Shown in pieces: positions 6,888-16,016 of a stretch of 64,000 nt of DNA (its first letter is position 1; each line of letters begins with the position of its first letter). Where the stretch lies: assembly GCA_934446365.1 (NCBI GenBank), contig CAKSDZ010000002.1, positions 62,001 to 126,000 of the forward strand, written 5' to 3'. Made by a program: the position numbers and the translations under genes. A model generated the notes under the pieces. The model was not told where the DNA came from and searched no databases. It saw only the letters and a list, made by a program, of their open reading frames with translations. Source of the DNA: an uncultured Eubacteriales bacterium (GTDB lineage Bacteria > Bacillota > Clostridia > Oscillospirales > CAG-272).

Positions 6888-9096
6888 ACTGCGTCATCCA
6901 ATATCCAAGGCCGGTATAGCGCTTGGTCTGTCGATTGTTGTCGATCATGCGGTTTGCAATCTCGCCGTCTCCCACCAGAATCACCATCTGCTGCGCCCGC
7001 GTAATCGCCGTATAAAACAGATTCCGCGTCAAAAGCTTCGGCGTATAGGAATAAAGCGGAATTACGACGATCGGATATTCGCTGCCCTGACTTTTATGAA
7101 CGGTAATGGCATAAGCCAGCTCCAGCTCCTCCGTCATATTGAAATCGTATTCCGCGATACGGCCGTCAAAGTCGATTGCGATGAGCTGAGCGGCGGGATC
7201 GATCTCTCGGATGATGCCGATATCCCCGTTAAAAATGCCAAAACCGTCCACACCGTTTTTCTGCCACGGGATATCGTAATTGTTCTTTATCTGCATGACC
7301 TTGTCGCCCTCACGGAACACCATGTCGCGATACTTCCGCTCTTTTTTCTCCGAAGAGGCAGGGTTGATTGCCGCTTGCAGAACACCATTCAGAACCTCGG
7401 TGCCATTTGCTCCCTTTCGAGACGGCGTGATAACCTGAATCCCGTCATAGACGCTGGCGCCATAAGCGCGCGGAAGCCGCGTTTTGCAAAGCCCCGCAAC
7501 GGTCGCGGAAATCTGTTCATCCGTCCCGCACGGGAGATAAAAGAAATCGCCGTCCTTTTTGGTAAGGTCGATATGCTCACCGCGATTGACAAGATGCGCA
7601 TTTGTCACAATCAGACTTTCGCTCGCCTGTCTGAAAATATGCGTCAGACAGGCGGTGGAAAAGCGTTCACTCGAAATAATGTCGCGAAACACATAACCCG
7701 CGCCGACAGGCGGAAGCTGATTCGCGTCGCCAATCATGATGAGCCTTGACCCGGGGCGCATAGCGCGCAGCAGCGCCTCCATCAAGAAAAGATCGATCAT
7801 CGACGCCTCGTCGACGATGACGACATCCTCATCAAGCAGACTGTTTTCATCCCGGCGGAAGGTGACGCCCGATTCGCCGGAAAAATCCATTTCGAGCATA
7901 CGGTGGATGGTTTTCGCCTCCATGCCCGTCACCTCCGAGAGGCGCTTAGCCGCGCGCCCCGTCGGCGTTGCAAGCGCGATGGAAAGCCCCATGCTTTCAA
8001 AAATCCGCAGAATCGCCCGCACGACCGTCGTTTTACCGGTCCCGGGACCGCCCGTCAGAATAAACACCGAGTTTTTCACCGCGTCCGTAATCGCCTTCTT
8101 TTGGAGCTTTTCATACCGGATGTTGTTTTCAAGCTCCGATTTCTCGATGAGAAAATTCAGATTTTCCACATCCGAAAGATGATCGGTGTTTTCCAGCGCG
8201 TCCATCTTCGCGCAAATGTATTTCTCCGCCTCAAACGCTTCGGGAAGATAAATGCAGTTCCGACCTCCGATTTTCGCCGCACGCAGCTTTTTTAACATCA
8301 CCTGACGGGCAAGCTCGTCCTCCGCCTCGTCCTCCGTGCAGGAAAGCAGCTTCACCGCTGCCGGAATCAGCTTGTCCTGCGGCACATAGACATGACCGTT
8401 CTGATTCATGTTGTAGGACAGCACAAAGGTCAGTCCCGCGGCAATGCGCTCGCTCGAATTTTCTCTGATTCCGAGGTCCTTGGCAATCATATCGGCTTTT
8501 TCAAAGCCGATGCCGTGAATCGTTCCGCACAAAACATACGGATTCTGTCGGATGACCTCGACCGCGCCCGTTCCCCATTTTTTATAGACCTTGACCGCCG
8601 CGGACGGACTTAAATATTCGCTGCAAAACAACATGACATTCCGCATTCCGAACTGTGTGCGGAAAATTTCGCCGATTTCCGCCGCCTTCCGGCGGGAAAT
8701 GCCGGGGACATCCGAAAGCCACTCCGGATGATGCTCCAACACGTCAAGCGTGTCGTCGCCATACTGCTCCACGATTTTTTTTGCGGTCATAGGACCGATT
8801 CCCTTGATTGCGCCCGAAGAAAGATATTTGAGAATTGCCGTCGCGGTGGCCGGAAGCTGCTTCTCGTAAAATTCCACCCTGAACTGCCTGCCGAAGGACG
8901 GATGCGTCGTCCAATTTCCGAGCGCGCTGATGGATTCTCCCTCACAGAGATACGGCATCATGCCGACAAGCACAAAGCATTCGTCGGAGGGCGCCATAAG
9001 CTCGCAAACGGTATAGCCGTTTTCCTCATTCTGATAGATGAGCTTCTCAATCGTACCTTCGATCGAAAGCAGCTCCTCCCGTCCGTCTCTGTTCAT
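6880..9096 (-). CDS. recD2: RecD2-type ATP-dependent helicase
   Basis: A 738-residue SF1B 5'-3' DNA helicase of the RecD2/YrrC type, which works without RecBC. Domains in order: an N-terminal OB-like region (1-90), helix-hairpin-helix motifs (IKGIGPMTAKKIVEQYG and VPGISRRKAAEIG, about 100-150), a motor domain with Walker A GGPGTGKTT (about 350) and Walker B VVIVDEASM (about 425), and a C-terminal motor half ending with AITVHKSQGSEYP and FYTAITRAQ. The length is typical. I start at ATG 9096 because GGAGCGGAGA precedes it; the frame stays open to an ATG at 9132 with no good ribosome site. It follows the 108-residue membrane protein and overlaps comF by 8 bp. Confidence 0.93.
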   Translation of the reverse strand: MNRDGREELLSIEGTIEKLIYQNEENGYTVCELMAPSDECFVLVGMMPYLCEGESISALGNWTTHPSFGRQFRVEFYEKQLPATATAILKYLSSGAIKGIGPMTAKKIVEQYGDDTLDVLEHHPEWLSDVPGISRRKAAEIGEIFRTQFGMRNVMLFCSEYLSPSAAVKVYKKWGTGAVEVIRQNPYVLCGTIHGIGFEKADMIAKDLGIRENSSERIAAGLTFVLSYNMNQNGHVYVPQDKLIPAAVKLLSCTEDEAEDELARQVMLKKLRAAKIGGRNCIYLPEAFEAEKYICAKMDALENTDHLSDVENLNFLIEKSELENNIRYEKLQKKAITDAVKNSVFILTGGPGTGKTTVVRAILRIFESMGLSIALATPTGRAAKRLSEVTGMEAKTIHRMLEMDFSGESGVTFRRDENSLLDEDVVIVDEASMIDLFLMEALLRAMRPGSRLIMIGDANQLPPVGAGYVFRDIISSERFSTACLTHIFRQASESLIVTNAHLVNRGEHIDLTKKDGDFFYLPCGTDEQISATVAGLCKTRLPRAYGASVYDGIQVITPSRKGANGTEVLNGVLQAAINPASSEKKERKYRDMVFREGDKVMQIKNNYDIPWQKNGVDGFGIFNGDIGIIREIDPAAQLIAIDFDGRIAEYDFNMTEELELAYAITVHKSQGSEYPIVVIPLYSYTPKLLTRNLFYTAITRAQQMVILVGDGEIANRMIDNNRQTKRYTGLGYWMTQYD

Positions 9097-9136
9097 TCTC
9101 CGCTCCGTTCCGCCGCATGGGCATATCCACATCCGC

Positions 9137-9463
9137 TTATCCCAGCCGGTATGTAAGATTCTTATGTGTTTTGGAAAGCCGTTCCGTGATGTCGATCATC
9201 TCATCGCGGCAGGCATCGTTTTTCCGGATATGGACTACAATCCGGATTTTTTCCAGATTTGACGACATCAGTGCGCACCGGATATAATATTCGAGACTTT
9301 CCGCGTTCGCATAAATGTGAATCGCGTCCTCCTCCTCCGACGACATACCGGAGCGCATAAGCTCCCGTCTGCCGAATTTCGCTGCAAACGCACAGCCCAG
9401 CATATAAAGTCCGAATACCGCCGCGGCACCCAGCAAAACAGCAATCAAATATTGTAACATCAT
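9137..9463 (-). CDS. Small single-span membrane protein
   Basis: 108 residues, family not recognised. Residues 2-28 form one hydrophobic membrane helix (LQYLIAVLLGAAAVFGLYML), followed by a basic stretch (KFGRRE) that suggests the rest is cytoplasmic. The soluble part (about 45-108) has alternating strands and helices (ESLEYYIRCALMSS, IRIVVHIRK, ITERLSKTHKN). AAAGGGAG precedes an ATG-ATG pair, so the start may be 9463 or 9460. Its stop lies 40 bp before recD2, suggesting one operon with recD2, comF and the peptidase, perhaps reading on from metK 58 bp upstream. Confidence 0.8.
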   Translation of the reverse strand: MMLQYLIAVLLGAAAVFGLYMLGCAFAAKFGRRELMRSGMSSEEEDAIHIYANAESLEYYIRCALMSSNLEKIRIVVHIRKNDACRDEMIDITERLSKTHKNLTYRLG

Positions 9464-9521
9464 AAGCTCTCCCTTTCATGTATCGATAGGATATCTTATG
9501 AAAAAGAGAGCTTTTTGGTGA

Positions 9522-10715
9522 TTAGTGTGTGAAAACGCCGGCTTTTTCGCTTAAAATTCCGGCAATATCGGTTTTTTCCCATTTTACGTTCAGCTCTTCC
9601 CTGCCGAAATGGCCGTATGCGGAAAGCGCGGAATAGATTGGGCGACGCAGGTCAAAATAATCGATGATTGCCGCCGGACGTAAATCCACCGTGTCGCAAA
9701 CAATCTTTGCAATTTTCTCGTCGGCAACGCTTCCCGTGCCGAACGTATTGACATTCACCGAAAGCGGTTTTGCCACGCCGATTGCATAGGAAATCTGCAC
9801 CTCGCATTTTTTCGCAAGTCCTGCGGCGACGATATTTTTCGCGACATATCTCGCGGCATAGCTCGCACTGCGGTCGACCTTGGTCGGGTCCTTGCCGGAA
9901 AAAGCGCCGCCGCCGTGTCTGCCGTAGCCGCCGTAGGTATCGACGATGATTTTACGGCCGGTAAGACCGCTGTCCCCCTGCGGGCCGCCGATGACAAAGC
10001 GTCCGGTCGGATTGACATAAATCTTTGTCTGAGCATCCATAAAATTCTCCGGTACGACGGGCATGATTACGTGTTCAATGATATCCGCCCGGATCCGGTC
10101 AAGCGTCACATCCGGATCATGCTGGGTGGAAACGACGATATTATCAAGCCGCACGGGAGTATCCCCGTCATATTCGACCGTCACCTGCGTTTTGCCGTCT
10201 GGGCGAAGATAGGAAAGCACGCCGTCCTTGCGAACTTTCGTCAGTCTTTTCGCCATTTCCGTGGCCAGAACATACCCGAGCGGCATGAGCGTTTCCGTCT
10301 CGTCGCAAGCGTAGCCGAATACCATCCCCTGATCGCCCGCACCGGTGTTATACTGATCGTTCTGCTCTCCGGTTTTGGCCTCCAAGCAATGATCGACCCC
10401 CATCGCGATATCCGGCGATTGCTCATGGATGGAATTGAGTACGGCACAGGATGCGGCGTCAAAGCCGTATTCAGGCTTGTTATAACCGATATCCGCGATT
10501 GCCGCACGGACGGTCTCCGCGATATCCACATAGGCGGACGTCGTAATCTCTCCCATCACCATGACAAGACCGGTCGTCGCACAGGTTTCGCATGCGACAC
10601 GTGCCGTCGGGTCCGATTCGATGATTTTGTCGAGAATGGAATCCGATATCCTGTCGCACAGCTTATCGGGATGCCCTTCCGTTACCGATTCCGATGAAAA
10701 AAATTTCTTCTCCAT
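9522..10715 (-). CDS. metK: S-adenosylmethionine synthetase
   Basis: A 397-residue enzyme that makes S-adenosylmethionine from methionine and ATP. Visible signatures: ESVTEGHPDKLCDRISD at the N-terminus, GAGDQGMVFGYA near residue 125 and GGGAFSGKDPTKVDRS near 270, which are the ATP and metal motifs of the family. The length is standard. The ATG is preceded by GGAGA. The upstream leader is a SAM-I riboswitch with a terminator, so the product feeds back on its own synthesis. No strong terminator follows. Confidence 0.98.
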   Translation of the reverse strand: MEKKFFSSESVTEGHPDKLCDRISDSILDKIIESDPTARVACETCATTGLVMVMGEITTSAYVDIAETVRAAIADIGYNKPEYGFDAASCAVLNSIHEQSPDIAMGVDHCLEAKTGEQNDQYNTGAGDQGMVFGYACDETETLMPLGYVLATEMAKRLTKVRKDGVLSYLRPDGKTQVTVEYDGDTPVRLDNIVVSTQHDPDVTLDRIRADIIEHVIMPVVPENFMDAQTKIYVNPTGRFVIGGPQGDSGLTGRKIIVDTYGGYGRHGGGAFSGKDPTKVDRSASYAARYVAKNIVAAGLAKKCEVQISYAIGVAKPLSVNVNTFGTGSVADEKIAKIVCDTVDLRPAAIIDYFDLRRPIYSALSAYGHFGREELNVKWEKTDIAGILSEKAGVFTH

Positions 10716-10774
10716 TTTTCTGTCTCCTTTTTTCTTGATACGAATTTGATTCTGTGTAAAACGGAAACAGACTT

Positions 10775-10811
10775 AAAAACTCGCTTCCGTTTACCCCGAA
10801 AGCGAGTTTTC
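10775..10811 (-). terminator. Expression-platform terminator of the metK riboswitch
   Basis: On the minus strand AACTCGCTTTC pairs with GAAGCGAGTTTTT around a short loop. It directly follows the SAM aptamer and would form when SAM is bound, stopping transcription before metK. Confidence 0.85.
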
Positions 10812-10905
10812 TCTCCGTACTCATCTATCGGGAATTGGCACCTTATGTAACACAGGTTGCCGGGCTTCATCGGGCCAGTCCCTCAGCCGCTCTTGATAAG
10901 TTCGT
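10812..10905 (-). promoter_or_regulatory. SAM-I (S-box) riboswitch
   Basis: The minus strand carries the S-box core: CTTATCAAGAG at the 5' side, GAGGGACTGGCCCGATGA, then CCCGGCAACC, AGGTGCCAATTCC and the closing GATGAG that pairs back to the first strand. This matches the SAM-I consensus closely. It is followed by an intrinsic terminator and metK, the expected target. Confidence 0.96.
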
Positions 10906-10919
10906 ATTTATTCTTTTAT

Positions 10920-10948
10920 AGTGTATCATATCTGCCGTCTGATTTCAA
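10920..10948 (-). promoter_or_regulatory. metK promoter
   Basis: On the minus strand: TTGAAA (10943-10948), a 17-bp spacer and TACACT (10920-10925). It lies just upstream of the riboswitch aptamer. Confidence 0.65.
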
Positions 10949-10988
10949 GTGGTTTCGACAAAAAACAGACAAAATAACAAATTTATCG

Positions 10989-11132
10989 TTATTTATGCCA
11001 ATGGAACTGCCCGTTCAGCGCAAGAATCAAAAGAAGTACACACGCCACAATGATAGCAAGCCCGACAAGAATCAAAAGAATCGTTTTCTTGTCAAAACGG
11101 AAGCTTTCGGGCTTTCCGTCAATCACCCGCAT
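10989..11132 (-). CDS. 47-residue membrane protein overlapping ribU
   Basis: The ATG at 11132 lies within the last codons of ribU (10-bp overlap), and the frame ends at TAA 10989-10991. The product starts MRVIDGKPESFRFDKKTI, then has about 24 strongly hydrophobic residues (ILLILVGLAIIVACVLLLIL), and ends with LNGQFHWHK. A basic segment before the helix and a short outside tail suggest a single-span membrane protein. No ribosome site is needed if translation is coupled to ribU. It shares the FMN-riboswitch transcript. I do not recognise a family, and it could be a partner of the riboflavin transporter. A chance frame is possible but unlikely, given the clear helix and codon use. Confidence 0.6.
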   Translation of the reverse strand: MRVIDGKPESFRFDKKTILLILVGLAIIVACVLLLILALNGQFHWHK

Positions 11133-11671
11133 TTTTTCAGTGCCGTAGAAAGAGGCTTATACAGCACCAGCACGATGGCAGCATTAAGCGTCGCCTTAAT
11201 CAGATTAAACGGCAAGAGGAGCGGCAAGAGCATCTCCTTCACCGAATCCACCGATATTCCGAAATAAATCGGCGTAACAAGAAGATTCATGACCAACATG
11301 CAAAGCGTCATCGCCAAAACGGAGCTCATAAGACCGACGATCGCACCGGAAAGCGTCTTTTTGAGCTTCGGCGCATAGCAGTAAATCGTGCTTCCAACTG
11401 CCGCAAAAACCGCACTTCCCACAAAATTCATGAGAAAGCCCCATGGACCTGTGCCGCTGACCGTAATCATTTCCAAAAGCGAAACCAAAAGCGCAATGAC
11501 CACACCCGCAACGGGGCCGAAAAGCATAGCGCAAACGGTGATAACCGCATCCTTGACGTCGAACGTCAAAAAGCCGCCGATGCCGCTGATTCGGAGCGCG
11601 AACAGGCTCGCATACGCGAGCGCCGCAAACATAGCAAGAATCACATAACGTCTGATATTATACTTTTTCAT
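11123..11671 (-). CDS. ribU: Riboflavin ECF transporter S component (RibU)
   Basis: A 182-residue membrane protein with five to six hydrophobic helices, the usual size and layout for the substrate-binding S component of an energy-coupling-factor transporter. The N-terminal RRYVILAMFAALAYA resembles the conserved helix-1 Ala motif that docks the EcfT subunit. Control by an FMN riboswitch makes riboflavin the likely substrate. I start at ATG 11671, preceded by GGGAGGATAGA; the frame stays open upstream to 11770 but that part lies in the leader RNA. The shared ATPases and EcfT are not in this window. Its end overlaps a 47-residue membrane protein gene. Confidence 0.88.
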   Translation of the reverse strand: MKKYNIRRYVILAMFAALAYASLFALRISGIGGFLTFDVKDAVITVCAMLFGPVAGVVIALLVSLLEMITVSGTGPWGFLMNFVGSAVFAAVGSTIYCYAPKLKKTLSGAIVGLMSSVLAMTLCMLVMNLLVTPIYFGISVDSVKEMLLPLLLPFNLIKATLNAAIVLVLYKPLSTALKKCG

Positions 11672-11702
11672 TCTATCCTCCCAAAATTCTGAATCGGAAA
11701 GA

Positions 11703-11732
11703 TAAAAAATTCCCCCTCCAAAAGAGGGGGAA
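11703..11732 (-). terminator. Expression-platform terminator of the FMN riboswitch
   Basis: On the minus strand TTCCCCCTC-TTTT-GGAGGGGGAA is followed by TTTTTT. It lies between the FMN aptamer and the ribU ribosome site, so FMN binding should end transcription here. Confidence 0.85.
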
Positions 11733-11757
11733 AGCGCAAAAATCACGCATGATTTTT

Positions 11758-11875
11758 TATCTTTTCTCATCCGGACTATACCGTCGGTGCAGGAATTTCA
11801 CCTGCTCGGCGCCGTATGGCGTTCGCGGACTTTACCGCCGATGTGGAATTTCACCAACCCCCAAAGATATAAGCA
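11758..11875 (-). promoter_or_regulatory. FMN (RFN) riboswitch
   Basis: The minus strand shows the RFN signature: a GGGTGAAAT-type segment (GGTTGGTGAAATTCC), CGGCGGTAAAGTCCGCGA, then CAGGTGAAATTCCTG, CCGACGGTATAGTCCGGATG and the closing GAGAAAAG. It precedes ribU, a known target. No convincing promoter of its own was found upstream, so it may depend partly on readthrough from tuf. Confidence 0.96.
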
Positions 11876-11893
11876 TGTAAACATGACGAACGG

Positions 11894-11920
11894 AAAAAGG
11901 GACGCGATGCGTCCCTTTTT
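11894..11920 (-). terminator. Intrinsic terminator after tuf
   Basis: AAAAAGGGACGC-GAT-GCGTCCCTTTTT, symmetric and able to work on both strands. It lies 20 bp after the tuf stop and closes the str operon. Confidence 0.88.
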
Positions 11921-11940
11921 CTCATGAACGCATAAATATC

Positions 11941-13146
11941 TTATGCGATGATTTCGGAAACGACACCGGATCCGACTGTTCTGCCGCCCTCACGGATAGC
12001 AAAACGAAGTCCCTGCTCGATGGCGATAGGAGTAATAAGCTCAACGGTCATATCGACATTGTCGCCGGGGCGGCACATCTCGACACCGTCGGGAAGCTCG
12101 ATAACGCCTGTAACGTCTGTCGTTCTGAAATAGAACTGCGGTCTGTAACCGGCAAGGAACGGTTTCTTACGTCCGCCTTCTTTTTCGGTCAGCACGTAAA
12201 CGTGTCCTTTGAATTTGGTGTGCGGATGGATCGTGCCGGGCTTGCAGAGAACCTGACCTCTTTCGATTTCGTCCTTCTGAATGCCGCGCAGAAGCGCGCC
12301 GATGTTGTCGCCCGCCTCAGCCTGATCGAGAAGCTTCTTGAACATCTCGACACCGGTAACGGTGGTTTTCTTTCTCTCCTCGGTAAGACCGATGATTTCA
12401 ACTTCGTCGCCGACCTTGACCGTACCTCTCTCAACTCTACCCGTTGCAACCGTACCACGGCCTGTGATGGAGAACACGTCCTCAACCGGCATCAGGAACG
12501 GCAGATCGGATTTTCTGTCGGGAGTCGGGATATAGCTGTCAACGGCATCCATAAGCTCAAGAATGCACTTGTACTCGGGAGCGTTGATATCCTTGCTTGC
12601 GGATTCAAGCGCTTCTCTTGCGGAGCCGCGGATGATAGGCGTATCGTCGCCAGGGAAATCGTACTGAGAAAGCAGGTCGCGGACATCCATCTCGACGAGT
12701 TCGAGAAGCTCTTCGTCGTCAACGAGGTCGCATTTGTTCAGGAACACAACGATAGCCGGAACGCCGACCTGACGGGCGAGCAGAACGTGCTCGCGGGTCT
12801 GCTGCAGCGGACCGTCGGAAGCTGCGACGACCAGGATCGCGCCGTCCATCTGAGCGGCACCGGTGATCATGTTCTTAACGTAGTCGGCGTGTCCGGGGCA
12901 GTCCACGTGCGCATAGTGGCGGGAATCCGTCTCATACTCAACGTGTCTTGTGTTGATTGTAATACCACGGGCTCTCTCTTCGGGAGCATTGTCGATCTGA
13001 TCATAAGCGAGGAATTCGACGTTGCCGTTCTTCAGAGAAAGTGTTTTGGTGATGGCAGCGGTAAGAGTTGTCTTGCCGTGGTCAACGTGACCGATTGTAC
13101 CAATGTTAACATGGGGTTTTGTTCTTTCGAATTTAGCCTTTGCCAT
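11941..13146 (-). CDS. tuf: Elongation factor Tu
   Basis: A 401-residue GTPase that brings aminoacyl-tRNA to the ribosome. All G motifs are present: GHVDHGKTT (about 19-27), DCPGHADY (about 80-87) and NKCD (about 136). Beta-barrel domains 2 and 3 follow. The length is within the family range. AGGAGG precedes the ATG. It is the last gene of the L7Ae-rpsL-rpsG-fusA-tuf cluster, with an 85-bp gap after fusA that holds a small GC hairpin (TCCGG/CCGGA, about 13208-13228). Confidence 0.99.
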   Translation of the reverse strand: MAKAKFERTKPHVNIGTIGHVDHGKTTLTAAITKTLSLKNGNVEFLAYDQIDNAPEERARGITINTRHVEYETDSRHYAHVDCPGHADYVKNMITGAAQMDGAILVVAASDGPLQQTREHVLLARQVGVPAIVVFLNKCDLVDDEELLELVEMDVRDLLSQYDFPGDDTPIIRGSAREALESASKDINAPEYKCILELMDAVDSYIPTPDRKSDLPFLMPVEDVFSITGRGTVATGRVERGTVKVGDEVEIIGLTEERKKTTVTGVEMFKKLLDQAEAGDNIGALLRGIQKDEIERGQVLCKPGTIHPHTKFKGHVYVLTEKEGGRKKPFLAGYRPQFYFRTTDVTGVIELPDGVEMCRPGDNVDMTVELITPIAIEQGLRFAIREGGRTVGSGVVSEIIA

Positions 13147-13231
13147 TGAAATTTTCCTCCTTGATTTGCGAATGTATCGCTATATTTTTATTTTTCTTGG
13201 TTACCTCAATCCGGCGTACCGGAGTTGATTC

Positions 13232-15310
13232 TTATTTTGCGGCCTTGCCCGCAATGATCTCCGCCGCAATGTTCTTCGGAACCTCTGCGAAGTGGCTCGG
13301 TTCCATCGAATACTGACCGCGTCCCTGTGTTTTGGAACGGAGATCCGTCGCATAGCCGAACATATTGGAAAGCGGAATCATAGCGGTGATCTGCTGTGCG
13401 CCCGCAATCGGCTCCATCGACTGAATCTGACCGCGTCTGGAGTTGATATCTCCCATGACGTCGCCCATATAATCGTCCGGCGTGATGACGACGACTTTCA
13501 TAATCGGCTCGGTGAGAATCGGATTCGCTCTTCTCATCGCATTCTTAAACGCCATGGAACCGGCGATCTTGAATGCCATTTCAGAGGAGTCGACCTCGTG
13601 ATAAGAACCGTCGTAAAGTGTGACCTTTACGTCGACGACATTATAGCCCGCGAGAACACCCGCCTGCATCGCGCCCTGAATACCGGCATCGACAGCGGGA
13701 ATATATTCCTTCGGGATCGCACCGCCGACCACCTTGTTGATGAACTCATAGCCCTTGCCGGGTTCATTGGGTTCGATTGTGATCTTGACGTGACCGTACT
13801 GGCCCTTACCGCCGGACTGACGTGCATACTTGCAGTCTTCGCTTTCCGCCTTGGTGATGGTTTCCTTATAGGATACCTGCGGCTTGCCGACGTTGGCCTC
13901 GACCTTGAACTCGCGCAGAAGTCTGTCCACGATGATTTCAAGATGAAGCTCGCCCATACCGGCAATGATGGTTTGTCCCGTTTCCTCATCGGTATAAGCG
14001 CGGAACGTCGGATCCTCCTCCGCCAGCTTTGCAAGGGCAATGCCCATCTTTTCCTGACCGGATTTGGTCTTAGGCTCGATGGCGACCTTGATAACCGGCT
14101 CCGGGAATTCCATCGATTCCAGCTGAATCGGATGCTTCTCGTCGCAGAGCGTATCGCCCGTGGTCGTATTCTTCGTTCCGACAACGGCCGCGATATCGCC
14201 GGCGTAAACCTTATCGATATCCTTTCTCTCGTTGGCGTGCATCTGCAAAATACGGCCGAAGCGTTCTCTCTGGCCCTTTTCGGTATTGAGAGCGGTTTCA
14301 CCCGCCGCAATGCTTCCGGAATATACGCGGAAGAAGCAGAGCTTGCCGACATACGGGTCTGTCATAATCTTAAAAGCAAGAGCGGCGAACGGCGCGTCGT
14401 CGGAGGAAGGTCTCTCCTCCTCTTCGTCCGTTTCCGGATTGATTCCCTTGATATGAGGAACATCCGTCGGCGCAGGCATATAGTCCACGATGGCGTCGAG
14501 AAGCTTCTGAACGCCCTTGTTTCTGTAAGAGGTTCCGCAGACGACGGGAACGATTTTATTCTCGATCGTCGCGGTTCTGAGCGCCTTTTTCAGCTCGTCG
14601 GCGGCAATCTCCTCACCACCGCAGTATTTCTCGAACAGCGCCTCATCCGTTTCGGCGATGGATTCGATCATCTGCTGTCTGTATTCCTCGGCGAGATCTT
14701 TCATATCGTCGGGAATGGGTTCCACACGGATGTCCTTGCCGAGATCGTCATAATAGATGTCGGCCTCCATATTGATCAGGTCAACAATACCGCGGAAGGT
14801 ATCCTCCTTGCCCACCGGAAGCTGGATCGGCACAGGATTTGCTTTGAGGCGTTCCTTGATCATTTTCACCACGCGGTAGAAATCCGCGCCCGTGATGTCC
14901 ATCTTGTTGACATAAGCCATTCTCGGGACGTGATACTTGTCAGCCTGACGCCATACGGTTTCAGACTGCGGCTCCACGCCGCCCTTGGCGCAAAGAACCG
15001 TAACCGCTCCGTCAAGCACGCGAAGCGAACGCTCCACCTCTACCGTGAAATCCACGTGTCCGGGCGTATCGATGATGTTGATACGGTTTCCCTTCCAAAA
15101 GCATGTCGTCGCGGCGGAGGTGATGGTGATACCTCTTTCCTGTTCCTGCTCCATCCAGTCCATTGTCGCGGCGCCGTCATGGACTTCGCCGAGCTTATGG
15201 GTCTTTCCGGTATAGAAAAGGATTCTTTCCGTTGTCGTTGTTTTTCCCGCATCAATATGAGCCATAATACCGATATTACGCGTATTTTCAAGCGAGTATT
15301 CTCTACCCAT
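13232..15310 (-). CDS. fusA: Elongation factor G
   Basis: A 692-residue translocase GTPase. The GTP motifs AHIDAGKTTTTE (about 17-28), DTPGHVDF (about 82-89) and NKMD (about 136-139) are intact, followed by domains II-V ending in the conserved LRSKTQGRGQYSMEPSHF region. The length is typical of EF-G, not RF3 or TetM. AAGGAG precedes the ATG. It stands between rpsG (60-bp gap) and tuf in the str operon. Confidence 0.98.
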   Translation of the reverse strand: MGREYSLENTRNIGIMAHIDAGKTTTTERILFYTGKTHKLGEVHDGAATMDWMEQEQERGITITSAATTCFWKGNRINIIDTPGHVDFTVEVERSLRVLDGAVTVLCAKGGVEPQSETVWRQADKYHVPRMAYVNKMDITGADFYRVVKMIKERLKANPVPIQLPVGKEDTFRGIVDLINMEADIYYDDLGKDIRVEPIPDDMKDLAEEYRQQMIESIAETDEALFEKYCGGEEIAADELKKALRTATIENKIVPVVCGTSYRNKGVQKLLDAIVDYMPAPTDVPHIKGINPETDEEEERPSSDDAPFAALAFKIMTDPYVGKLCFFRVYSGSIAAGETALNTEKGQRERFGRILQMHANERKDIDKVYAGDIAAVVGTKNTTTGDTLCDEKHPIQLESMEFPEPVIKVAIEPKTKSGQEKMGIALAKLAEEDPTFRAYTDEETGQTIIAGMGELHLEIIVDRLLREFKVEANVGKPQVSYKETITKAESEDCKYARQSGGKGQYGHVKITIEPNEPGKGYEFINKVVGGAIPKEYIPAVDAGIQGAMQAGVLAGYNVVDVKVTLYDGSYHEVDSSEMAFKIAGSMAFKNAMRRANPILTEPIMKVVVITPDDYMGDVMGDINSRRGQIQSMEPIAGAQQITAMIPLSNMFGYATDLRSKTQGRGQYSMEPSHFAEVPKNIAAEIIAGKAAK

Positions 15311-15370
15311 ATTTTTGCTCCTTAAAATTTTATATACATGGAATCACAAGATGTGAGCGATATTGAAAAA

Positions 15371-15841
15371 TCAATATCTGAAATGCGCGAAAGCTCTGTT
15401 GGCTTCGGCCATCTTGTGCGTTTCTTCTTTCTTCTTCACCGCGGCGCCGGTATTTCCGAGCGCATCGATGATTTCGGCAGAAAGTCTTTCCGACATCGTC
15501 TTCTCGCCGCGTTTTCTCGCATAGAGAACGAGCCAGCGAAGTCCGAGCGTCTGTCTTCTTTCGGCACGGACCTCCATCGGGACCTGATAGGTCGAGCCGC
15601 CGAGACGGCGAGCCTTGACCTCAAGCACCGGCATGATGTTATCAAGAGCCTGCTGGAATGCTTCCAAAGCGGGTTTTCCCGTCTTGGCTTCCACGGTTGC
15701 GAACGCGTCATAAACGATCTTCTGCGCGACGCCTTTTTTGCCGTCCAGCATGACGTTGTTGATAAGCTTTGTAACAAGCTTGGAATTATAAAGCGGATCC
15801 GGCAGCACATCTCTCTTGGAAATTTGACCTCTTCTTGGCAC
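15371..15841 (-). CDS. rpsG: Ribosomal protein S7 (GTG start)
   Basis: A 156-residue small-subunit protein that nucleates assembly of the 30S head and contacts the exit-site tRNA. The sequence PRRGQISKRDVLPDPLYNSK and the later KKKEETHKMAEANRAFAHF are typical. The frame is open from ATG 15859, but the clear AAGGAGGG ribosome site lies before a GTG at 15841, and that start gives the canonical S7 length and N-terminus. It is in the str operon, 175 bp after rpsL. Confidence 0.97.
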   Translation of the reverse strand: MPRRGQISKRDVLPDPLYNSKLVTKLINNVMLDGKKGVAQKIVYDAFATVEAKTGKPALEAFQQALDNIMPVLEVKARRLGGSTYQVPMEVRAERRQTLGLRWLVLYARKRGEKTMSERLSAEIIDALGNTGAAVKKKEETHKMAEANRAFAHFRY

Positions 15842-16016
15842 TGTTATTCCCTCCTTCATTAAAATTTCATGATATCATAGGTACTCGAAAGTTTCCTCCC
15901 GATCGTGCGATGCTCCGTTTTCAAAGATGGTTCCATCCCGCAAAGGATATAAACAAAATATCTGTAAAAATGGAATCACATGCGATCAGAATGCTAAAAT
16001 ACCTCGTCCGACAGGA

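Noticed and set aside
13292..15325. A 677-residue open frame on the plus strand opposite fusA
   Set aside because: It is the exact antisense of a clear EF-G gene, lacks a ribosome site and family motifs, and arises from the strong codon bias and high GC at third positions.
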